Positions 1 to 4,937 of a DNA stretch of 5,303 nucleotides are shown here, piece by piece; position 1 is the stretch's first letter, and every line of letters starts with the position of its first letter. Made by a program: the position numbers and the translations under genes. The notes below the pieces were generated by a model. It was not told the DNA's origin and searched no databases. It saw only the letters and a program-made list of their open reading frames with translations. This DNA comes from Candidatus Delongbacteria bacterium (GTDB lineage Bacteria > UBA4055): contig WTAK01000325.1 of assembly GCA_013139625.1 (NCBI GenBank), forward strand, positions 1-5,303. The letters run 5' to 3'.

Positions 1-2
1 CT

Positions 3-536
3 TCAAAAAAGGGATTAAATGAAATTGAATTTCTCAGGTTTAAGCCCTTGGGAAGAGGAATTGATCGATATAATGCAGAGAGAACTACTTTTGAGCAAAA
101 TATTAAATTGATCCCACTGTTAATAAAGATGTCAGAGAAGTATAAGATCACTGCAAAAATTGACTGTTCTTTTGTACCGATGTTATGTTATCATAAACCG
201 CCTAAGGAATTATTATATTCCATGGCAACTTACGGATGTGAAGCAGGAAATGTTCTTTTGGGTATAAAAAGTAACGGAAAGGTCAGTGGTTGTTCATTTT
301 TGGAGTCAGAAGGATTGTCTGTACTTGATCTTCCAAAGAAATTTTCAAATTCATTTCAAAGAGAAAGAACTGTCGCAAATAATATTTCAGAACCATGTAA
401 ATCATGCGACTATTTAGATATTTGCAAGGGTGGGTGTCACGGGATATCTTTGCATATTTCAGGAGTTTATGAAGACCCAGATCCTTATTGTCCGTTTGTT
501 GAAGAATATAGAAATAAAAATAGAGAGAAGAAATGA
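3..536 (+). CDS. Radical SAM/SPASM enzyme, C-terminal part (5' end outside window)
   Basis: The frame is open to the left edge, so this is the last 177 residues of a longer protein; the TTG at position 48 is internal. The N-terminal CxxxCxxC cluster that binds SAM lies outside. Visible residues 10-21 (FLRFKPLGRGID) resemble the end of the radical SAM barrel in PqqE/anSME-like enzymes. A full SPASM domain follows: C79-X12-G-X4-C97, then C132-X2-C135-X5-C141-X3-C145, then C163 in DPYCP. This is the seven-cysteine pattern that binds auxiliary Fe-S clusters in the cytoplasm. Family members usually modify peptides or proteins (sactipeptide-type crosslinks, PqqE, formylglycine formation), but the substrate here cannot be read from the sequence. 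The stop overlaps the next gene by ATGA at 533-536, implying translational coupling. The class is certain; the exact activity is unknown. Confidence 0.9.
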   Translation, partial: SKKGLNEIEFLRFKPLGRGIDRYNAERTTFEQNIKLIPLLIKMSEKYKITAKIDCSFVPMLCYHKPPKELLYSMATYGCEAGNVLLGIKSNGKVSGCSFLESEGLSVLDLPKKFSNSFQRERTVANNISEPCKSCDYLDICKGGCHGISLHISGVYEDPDPYCPFVEEYRNKNREKK

Positions 537-1132
537 AAAATAAGATTACTATACCCGGTATAATAGTTACTATCCTAGCCACAGTATTTTTTAGTTGGGG
601 GATCTACCAATTGATCTATATTGCTGATTATCCTCAAAAAATAACGGATAATGATATTTTAAACAATGAAATTGAAGCATTTATTAATTTGAAGTCTATT
701 ATTTCGGCTCAAGATAAATTTTATACTAAAGATCTTGATGAAAATGGTGTTAAGAATTATGCAGAATTTCTCCCACATCTTTGGATTTACGCTCGTAAAG
801 GTATAGAACCGTTAGAATTAAAATTAATCTCTGAAGAAATTGCTTTTTCCAAATCTTCTCATGATGGTTATAAGGGATATATATATACGAATTTACATAA
901 AAAACAAATAAAGCCTGATGAGCTTGAAGATATTAACTATGAAAAAGAATGGGCTGTAATTGCTTATCCAAAGAGTATGAACATTACAGGAAAATTGATT
1001 TTTATCGCAAACAATGATAATGAAATATTTGCTAAGAAAAATGTATACAATACGAAGCTCTATCCGACCGCTCCGGAGAAATATGGTTGGGTAAGGATCA
1101 GTTCAGAAGATGATGTGAGGAGAGCTTTTTAA
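533..1132 (+). CDS. Membrane-anchored protein with a DxDxNG calcium-loop-like segment, unknown function
   Basis: This is a complete 199-residue protein starting at the ATG that overlaps the upstream stop; a weak GAGAG lies 5 nt before it. Residues 8-30 form one hydrophobic helix after a short Lys-rich start (MKNKI), which suggests an uncleaved signal anchor with residues 32-199 outside the cytoplasm. Residues 46-84 read as a helix with ISAQDKFYTKD and then DLDENGVKNYAE (67-78). This resembles an EF-hand loop, with D67, D69, N71 and E78 at positions 1, 3, 5 and 12, but Lys replaces the usual hydrophobic residue at position 8. The rest (GYKGYIYTN 112-120, EWAVIAYPKSMNITGKLIFIANNDNEIFAK 139-168, YGWVRI 184-189) recalls DUF2950-like or pilin-like secreted proteins. 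That similarity is from memory and unproven. It has no cysteine, so it is unlikely to be a thioether-crosslinked substrate of the neighbouring SPASM enzyme. Confidence 0.8.
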   Translation: MKNKITIPGIIVTILATVFFSWGIYQLIYIADYPQKITDNDILNNEIEAFINLKSIISAQDKFYTKDLDENGVKNYAEFLPHLWIYARKGIEPLELKLISEEIAFSKSSHDGYKGYIYTNLHKKQIKPDELEDINYEKEWAVIAYPKSMNITGKLIFIANNDNEIFAKKNVYNTKLYPTAPEKYGWVRISSEDDVRRAF

Positions 1133-1138
1133 CTCTCC
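1119..1138 (+). terminator. Possible weak stem-loop at the end of the SPASM unit
   Basis: GGAGAG (1119-1124) pairs with CTCTCC (1133-1138) around an 8-nt loop that contains the stop codon at 1130-1132. The stem has only 6 bp, and AATATTTAT follows rather than a clean T-run. It may stop or slow transcription before the rplM promoter, but it is not a convincing intrinsic terminator. Confidence 0.25.
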
Positions 1139-1169
1139 AATATTTATCGAAATAATCAAAATATTTTAG

Positions 1170-1198
1170 TTGCATAAGCACTTCTGTTTCATTATATT
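1170..1198 (+). promoter_or_regulatory. Candidate sigma70-type promoter for the rplM operon
   Basis: TTGCAT (1170-1175) and TATATT (1193-1198) are separated by exactly 17 nt. The -10 matches the consensus at 5 of 6 positions and the -35 at 3 of 6. The tract at 1150-1167 is very A/T-rich and could act as an UP element, as is common at ribosomal protein promoters. Transcription would start near 1205, giving a leader of about 120 nt. It sits in the gap before the first ribosomal gene, where a promoter is expected. Confidence 0.5.
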
Positions 1199-1204
1199 GG
1201 TGTG

Positions 1205-1326
1205 CGCTACGTGAACGGTTAATTAATTAAGCATGAGTTAACTATGAGACTTTGGCAGTTTATCAAGGCTGATAGACAATGAAAGTGACGAAAATAACTT
1301 AAAAAATAAATGAAAGCGGAGAAGAA
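1205..1326 (+). promoter_or_regulatory. rplM 5' leader with hairpin, possible L13 autoregulatory leader
   Basis: The predicted untranslated leader is about 120 nt and contains an 8-bp hairpin: GTTTATCA (1258-1265) with TGATAGAC (1270-1277), one G-U pair, loop AGGC. GTTAA (1218-1222) can pair with TTAAC (1238-1242). CGCTAC (1205-1210) can partly close the region with GTGACG (1285-1290), with one mismatch. The hairpin is not followed by T's, so it is not a terminator. L13 leaders that control rplM-rpsI are known in several phyla. Whether this is one is inference, and I do not recognise a named motif. Confidence 0.4.
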
Positions 1327-1749
1327 ATGAAAACCATTAGTGCAAAACATACCGATATCGACAGAAAATGGTATGTTGTAAATGCTGAAGGTAAAACTTT
1401 AGGTAGAATGGCAACACAGATAGCCGTAAAGCTAATCGGGAAAGAGAAGCCATTATTCACTCCTCACATTGATCTAGGCGATTTTGTTATCGTTCTAAAT
1501 GCTGAGAAGGTTTTTCTAACAGGAAACAAAGAAACACAAAAAGAATATTTTCACTATACAGGATACCCTGGTGGTGGAAGAATGCAAACAGTAGCAGATG
1601 TTAGAGAGAAATTTCCAGAAAGACTTATCTCTAAAGCTGTTAGCAGAATGCTTCCAAAGAACAAAATGAGAGCAAGAAGAATGAAAAGATTAAAAATCTT
1701 TATCGGTAATGAACACACACATTCAGCTCAACAACCCCAGGAACTATAA
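1327..1749 (+). CDS. rplM: 50S ribosomal protein L13 (uL13)
   Basis: At 140 residues this is close to the 142 of E. coli L13. Family blocks appear in order: RKWYVVNAEGKTLGRMAT (13-30), the FTPHIDLGDFVIVLNAEKVFLTGNK core (44-68), YFHYTGYPGGG (74-84), then VSRMLPKNKMRARRMKRLKIFIGNEHTHSAQQPQ from residue 105. L13 binds 23S rRNA early in large-subunit assembly. GGAG at 1318-1321 lies 5 nt before the ATG, which fixes the start. The signature segment has SRM where KGM is common, and RARRMKRLKIF is unusually basic; both look like lineage variation rather than damage. It is the first gene of the ribosomal operon, 22 nt before rpsI, a pairing found in nearly all bacteria. Confidence 0.98.
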   Translation: MKTISAKHTDIDRKWYVVNAEGKTLGRMATQIAVKLIGKEKPLFTPHIDLGDFVIVLNAEKVFLTGNKETQKEYFHYTGYPGGGRMQTVADVREKFPERLISKAVSRMLPKNKMRARRMKRLKIFIGNEHTHSAQQPQEL

Positions 1750-1771
1750 AATCAAAAAGGAAATGATATAA

Positions 1772-2173
1772 ATGAAAGTAAATGCTCAAGGATTTTTTAC
1801 TGCAGTAGGCAGAAGAAAAAGCGCTACAGCAAGAGTTAGGATCAAGCCGGGTAAAGGTAAGGTCGTTGTTAACAATACTGAAAGCTTAGAATATTTTAAG
1901 AAGAAGATCCTTCAAATGGATCTTGAACAACCACTAGAGATCACTGGAAATATCGGCAAATTCGATATTTTTGTAAATGTAAGAGGTGGTGGATTATCTG
2001 GTCAAGCGGGTGCAACTCGTTTAGGTATTTCAAGAGCTTTAATAGCTTTTGATGCCGAATTAAAACCAAATCTTAAAGTTCAGGGTATGCTTACCAGAGA
2101 TTCAAGAATGAAGGAAAGAAAGAAATTTGGATTGGCTGGAGCGAGAAAGAAATTCCAGTTCTCAAAGAGATAA
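1772..2173 (+). CDS. rpsI: 30S ribosomal protein S9 (uS9)
   Basis: At 133 residues this is near the usual 130. The N-terminal GRRKSATARV (13-22) and the signature GGGLSGQAGATRLGISRAL (72-90) are intact. The basic tail runs LTRDSRMKERKKFGLAGARKKFQFSKR; the final SKR normally reaches the 30S P site and contacts the tRNA anticodon stem. The FQFSKR ending is common in FCB-group bacteria. An AAAGGAA site near 1755-1761 lies about 10 nt before the ATG, slightly longer spacing than in the neighbours. The ATG at 1763 is followed at once by TAA and can be excluded. It is cotranscribed with rplM. Confidence 0.98.
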   Translation: MKVNAQGFFTAVGRRKSATARVRIKPGKGKVVVNNTESLEYFKKKILQMDLEQPLEITGNIGKFDIFVNVRGGGLSGQAGATRLGISRALIAFDAELKPNLKVQGMLTRDSRMKERKKFGLAGARKKFQFSKR

Positions 2174-2181
2174 ACGATTCT

Positions 2182-2209
2182 GTAAAGACGCGATTTATCG
2201 CGTCTCTAC
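2182..2209. repeat. GC-rich palindrome, probable dispersed REP-like element
   Basis: AGACGCGA (2186-2193) and TCGCGTCT (2198-2205) form a perfect 8-bp stem around the loop TTTA. GTA and TAC extend it (2182-2184 with 2207-2209) beyond a single A/C mismatch. It lies 8 nt after the rpsI stop and is much richer in GC than its surroundings. Palindromes of the form GTAGAGACGCGAT...TCGCGTCTCTAC recur as dispersed intergenic repeats in some cyanobacterial and other genomes (recollection, not searched). ACTTTAAAT follows rather than a T-run, so it is at best a weak terminator. It could stabilise the rplM-rpsI mRNA end or be an RNase III site. Confidence 0.6.
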
Positions 2210-2221
2210 TTTAAATAGAAA

Positions 2222-2346
2222 CATGCTCATGATCTTCGATCGGGGTGCACTAATAAATGTGTGACGATCAAAGGGATGACTGAAGCATGATAATTCGTAT
2301 GTAAATAATACGGATGCCTAAAAACCCCAAATCAAAAGGAGACAAA
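2222..2346 (+). promoter_or_regulatory. Structured rpsB leader, probable S2 autoregulatory element
   Basis: A domain is closed by CATGCT (2222-2227) with AGCATG (2284-2289). Inside it are CAT/ATG (2228-2230 with 2275-2277), GATCG/CGATC (2238-2242 with 2265-2269) and GCAC/GTGT (2247-2250 with 2259-2262, one G-U). A second hairpin pairs 2293-2300 with 2308-2315 (one G-U). GGGGT (2242-2246) is complementary to ACCCC (2324-2328), giving a possible pseudoknot 6 nt upstream of the AAAGGAGA ribosome site at 2335-2342. Its G2242 competes with the GATCG/CGATC helix. In E. coli, S2 represses rpsB-tsf through the rpsB leader. This layout fits such control, but the pairing is by eye and no family was assigned. 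No convincing promoter was found in this gap. Confidence 0.6.
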
Positions 2347-3222
2347 ATGTCAAGAGTAACAGCACAACAGCTATTATTAGCAGGAGCACACTTTGGACAT
2401 CTTTCTAAAAGATGGAATCCAAAAATGAAGCAGTATATCTTTACTAAGAAGAAAGGCATTCATTTGATCGATCTTAACAAAACAGTTAAGAAGGTTGAAG
2501 AAGCTTGTAACGCAGCTATGAAGATAGTATCAAAAAGAGGAAAAATCCTTTTTGTAGGTACAAAAGCTCAAGCCAAAGATCTTTTAAAAGAAGAAGCTCT
2601 AAGATGTGGAATGAACTGGGTTACTGAAAGATGGTTAGGTGGATTCTTAACGAACTTTCAAACTATCAGAAATTCTATCAAAACTTTAGAAGAATATGAA
2701 AAGAAAGCTGTTGATGGAACTTATGAGAAGATCAGTAAGAAAGAAATTATAATGATCGAAAAAGCAAAAACAAAACTTCATAGAGTTCTTGAAGGTGTTA
2801 GAACAATGAAAGTTATTCCTAACGCAATATTTGTTGTTGATACACAGAAAGAAACAATTGCTATCAAAGAAGCAAAGAAATTAAAGATACCTATTTTTGC
2901 TATCGTTGATACTAATTCAGATATAGACGGGCTTGATTATATCATTCCTGCAAATGACGATGCATTTAAATCTATTGGTTTGATCACAAAAGTATTTAGT
3001 GATTCTATCCTTGAAGCAAGTCAAGTTGCAAATATCAGAATGGCCGATGAAGGTAAGAGGCCAATGCCATCAGCTAAGAAATTTGAGCAAAAAAGAGCTC
3101 CGAAAAGACCTTTGAGAAAGCCGGCAGAAGAAGTTAAATCTGCTCCAAAAGCTGAAAAGAAAGTTGAAGCTCCAAAGGTAGAAGAAAAGAAAGAAGCACC
3201 TGCAAAAGCAGAAGAGAAATAA
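2347..3222 (+). CDS. rpsB: 30S ribosomal protein S2 (uS2) with extended C-terminal tail
   Basis: The core is typical S2: LLLAGAHFGHLSKRWNPKM (9-27), GIHLIDLNKTV (37-47), ERWLGGFLTNFQTI (94-107), the helical hairpin around 110-150, IPNAIFVVDTQKE (157-169) and DTNSDIDGLDYIIPANDDAFKSIGL (188-212). Start 2347 is chosen because GGAG (2338-2341) lies 5 nt before it and MSRVTAQQLL matches family starts. An in-frame ATG at 2314 lacks a ribosome site and would add 11 unrelated residues inside the leader structure. The protein has 291 residues against about 241 in E. coli. The excess is a disordered basic tail from about residue 235, rich in Lys, Ala, Pro and Glu. S2 joins the small subunit late, near S1 and the mRNA exit region. 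tsf follows 31 nt later. Confidence 0.97.
   Translation: MSRVTAQQLLLAGAHFGHLSKRWNPKMKQYIFTKKKGIHLIDLNKTVKKVEEACNAAMKIVSKRGKILFVGTKAQAKDLLKEEALRCGMNWVTERWLGGFLTNFQTIRNSIKTLEEYEKKAVDGTYEKISKKEIIMIEKAKTKLHRVLEGVRTMKVIPNAIFVVDTQKETIAIKEAKKLKIPIFAIVDTNSDIDGLDYIIPANDDAFKSIGLITKVFSDSILEASQVANIRMADEGKRPMPSAKKFEQKRAPKRPLRKPAEEVKSAPKAEKKVEAPKVEEKKEAPAKAEEK
3142..3219 (+). repeat. rpsB: Degenerate 27-bp (9-residue) tandem repeat in the S2 tail
   Basis: Residues 266-291 of S2 read APKAEKKVE, APKVEEKKE and APAKAEEK, three degenerate copies of a 9-residue unit. The DNA units are 3142-3168, 3169-3195 and 3196-3219, the last one residue short. They differ at many bases (GCTCCA against GCACCT, for example), so the repeat is old or maintained at protein level rather than a fresh slippage product. 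Confidence 0.75.
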
Positions 3223-3253
3223 ATAACAATTAGCAAAATTTCGGAGATAAATT

Positions 3254-4099
3254 ATGGCAGATATAACAGCAAAAATGGTTGGAGATCTGAGAAAATCTAC
3301 TGGTTCCCCAATGATGGACTGTAAAAAAGCACTTACTGAAGCAAATGGTGATATAGATGAAGCAATTAGGATCCTTCGTGAAAAGGGAATGGCTAAAGCA
3401 GCTAAAAGAATCGGCAATGAAACTAAGGAAGGTAGAATATTCTGTCAAGTTTCTGATGATTCAAAAACGGTTTCTATGCTTCAACTAACTTGTGAGACTG
3501 AGCCGGTTACTAATACTGAAAAATTTATTGAGTTCGGTGAAAAAGTATCAGGTTTAATTTTTAATGGTGAAATAGCAAAAATTGAAAGTGATGAAATGGC
3601 TGAAGAACTAACAGAGGTTAGATCTAAACTAGGAGAGAACATCACGATAAAGGATCATTCAAGATTAGTTGGCGATAAAGTTGCTTACTATGTTCATTCT
3701 AATAAGAAAGTTGGTGTAGTACTTGATCTTGAAGTTGAAGATCAATCTAAGGCTTCTGCTGATTCTATTAACGAACTTGCAAAGAACCTTACTCTTCAAA
3801 TCGCTTCTTTAGCACCTAGATCAATTTCTGAAGCAGATCTTGATCCAGAATTTGTTAAGAGCGAATTAGAGTTAATTAAATCTATGCTTAAAGAAGATCC
3901 TAAGAATAAGAACAAACCTGAAAATATTCTTGAGATGATAGTTCAAGGTAGAAAAGGTAAAATACTTGCAGAGGTTTGCTTACTTGAGCAAGAGTATGTA
4001 AAAGATAAGATGCAAGTGAAAGAACTTATTGAATCAGTTGCAAAGGAAGCAGGAACTAAGATAACTGTGAAGAAATTCGTTAGATACCAAATTGGTTAA
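3254..4099 (+). CDS. tsf: Translation elongation factor Ts
   Basis: At 281 residues this is nearly the length of E. coli EF-Ts (283). It begins with a UBA-like domain, MADITAKMVGDLRKSTGSPMMDCKKALTEANGDIDEAIRILREKG (1-45), followed by KAAKR and the second signature region LTCETEPVTNTEKF (78-91). The C-terminal subdomain ends in AGTKITVKKFVRYQIG. EF-Ts releases GDP from EF-Tu in the cytoplasm. The exchange motif usually reads TDFV and includes the Phe that wedges into EF-Tu; here it is TEPV (82-85). The rest of the protein is intact, so this looks like a lineage variant rather than decay. GGAG (3243-3246) lies 7 nt before the ATG. It is cotranscribed with rpsB, the usual partner, and followed by a strong terminator. 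Confidence 0.97.
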   Translation: MADITAKMVGDLRKSTGSPMMDCKKALTEANGDIDEAIRILREKGMAKAAKRIGNETKEGRIFCQVSDDSKTVSMLQLTCETEPVTNTEKFIEFGEKVSGLIFNGEIAKIESDEMAEELTEVRSKLGENITIKDHSRLVGDKVAYYVHSNKKVGVVLDLEVEDQSKASADSINELAKNLTLQIASLAPRSISEADLDPEFVKSELELIKSMLKEDPKNKNKPENILEMIVQGRKGKILAEVCLLEQEYVKDKMQVKELIESVAKEAGTKITVKKFVRYQIG

Positions 4100-4107
4100 C
4101 AACTTTT

Positions 4108-4140
4108 AAAGGCTTTGAATTTTCAAAGCCTTTTTTTTTT
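4108..4140 (+). terminator. Strong Rho-independent terminator after tsf
   Basis: AAAGGCTTTGA (4108-4118) pairs perfectly with TCAAAGCCTTT (4123-4133), giving an 11-bp stem with the 4-nt loop ATTT. The T-run covers 4131-4140, with seven T's left beyond the stem. It begins 8 nt after the tsf stop and should end the rplM-rpsI-rpsB-tsf transcript. Confidence 0.95.
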
Positions 4141-4165
4141 GAATTCGTTTTAAAAAGCATTAAAC

Positions 4166-4196
4166 TTTAAAACTTTTTAAAACAAATTCGTATCAT
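4166..4196 (+). promoter_or_regulatory. Weak promoter candidate for pyrH
   Basis: TATCAT (4191-4196) matches a sigma70 -10 box at 5 of 6 positions. The best -35 is TTTAAA (4166-4171), but its 19-nt spacing is long. A promoter somewhere in 4141-4226 is expected because a strong terminator precedes pyrH, but this A/T-rich stretch offers many chance matches. Confidence 0.25.
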
Positions 4197-4226
4197 TAAA
4201 TTGATGATTAAAAAATTGGAGATATT

Positions 4227-4937
4227 ATGGGTGCAAAGTATAAAAGAATATTATTAAAACTATCAGGCGAAGCATTAGTTGGAAGTCAAGGTTACGGGAT
4301 CGATCCGGAAGTTATGAAAAATACTGCGAAACAGGTCAAGGAAATATATAACCTTGGAGTTGAGATTGGTATTGTTATCGGTGGTGGAAATATATTCAGA
4401 GGTCTCAGTGATCATGCTAAGAATATGGACAGAGTTCAAGCTGATCAAATGGGTATGCTTGCAACTATAATAAATTCTATTGCTATTCAAAATGCACTCG
4501 AGCTTGAAGGAATTGAGACTATTATTCAAAGTGCTGTTCCAATGCAATCTATTGCAGAACCTATTATTATAAGAAAGGCACTTAGACACTTTGAAAAAGG
4601 TCGTATTGTGATCTTCGGAGGTGGTACAGGTAATCCATACTTTACTACCGATACAGCTGCTGTTCTTAGGGCAAGAGAGATCGGGGCAGAGATCATTATC
4701 AAAGCAACTAAAGTTGATGGTGTTTATGATTCTGATCCTGTTAAGAATCCTGATGCTCAAAAATTCGATACTATTTCATATATAGATGTACTGAATAAGA
4801 ACCTAAGAGTTTTAGATACTACTGCAATAAGTTTCTGTATGGAGAACAACCTGAAGATAGGAGTTGTTAATCTTCTTAAGGAAGGTCATCTTCTTAGATT
4901 TGTTCAGGGGGAGAAGATCGGTTCTATTGTGAATTAG
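4227..4937 (+). CDS. pyrH: Uridylate (UMP) kinase
   Basis: This 236-residue amino-acid-kinase-fold protein is close to E. coli PyrH (241). It phosphorylates UMP to UDP with ATP in pyrimidine nucleotide synthesis and acts as a cytoplasmic hexamer. Visible motifs are [12 protein letters not shown] (6-17), [12 protein letters not shown] (48-59), [13 protein letters not shown] (68-80), [17 protein letters not shown] (129-145), [13 protein letters not shown] (159-171) and GEKIGSIV at the end. GGAG (4218-4221) lies 5 nt before the ATG, confirming the start. In many bacteria pyrH lies between tsf and frr in one run; here a terminator separates it from tsf and no frr follows. Its TAG overlaps the end of a convergent gene by 4 bp, so no terminator sits between them. 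Confidence 0.97.
   Translation: MGAKYKRILLKLSGEALVGSQGYGIDPEVMKNTAKQVKEIYNLGVEIGIVIGGGNIFRGLSDHAKNMDRVQADQMGMLATIINSIAIQNALELEGIETIIQSAVPMQSIAEPIIIRKALRHFEKGRIVIFGGGTGNPYFTTDTAAVLRAREIGAEIIIKATKVDGVYDSDPVKNPDAQKFDTISYIDVLNKNLRVLDTTAISFCMENNLKIGVVNLLKEGHLLRFVQGEKIGSIVN

Noticed and set aside
48..50. TTG as the true start of the SPASM protein
   Set aside because: The frame stays open to the window edge with family-like sequence (FLRFKPLGRG) spanning the TTG, so the codon is internal.
1179..1287. Long-range helix CACTT..TCATT (1179-1193) with AATGAAAGTG (1278-1287)
   Set aside because: The left arm overlaps the predicted -10 box and lies upstream of the predicted transcription start, so it would not be in the leader RNA. 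It becomes relevant only if transcription starts further upstream.
1229..2290. Words shared by the rplM and rpsB leaders: AAGCATGA (1229-1236, 2283-2290) and GTGACGA (1285-1291, 2261-2267)
   Set aside because: The two words occur in opposite order and in different structural settings, and matches of this length are plausible by chance in two gaps of this size.
2289..2294. GATAAT as a -10 box for a separate rpsB promoter
   Set aside because: No acceptable -35 lies 16-18 nt upstream, and the bases are accounted for by the leader structure.
2314..2346. Upstream in-frame ATG adding 11 residues to S2
   Set aside because: It lacks a ribosome binding site, falls in the leader hairpin, and the added residues do not match S2 proteins; 2347 has GGAG at good spacing.
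4275..4760. 161-codon minus-strand open frame antisense to pyrH
   Set aside because: It is the shadow of a highly conserved kinase gene, with a low-complexity Asn/Ser/Ile-rich translation and no family resemblance. The same applies to minus-strand frames at 283-582, 2268-2459 and 3021-3448.
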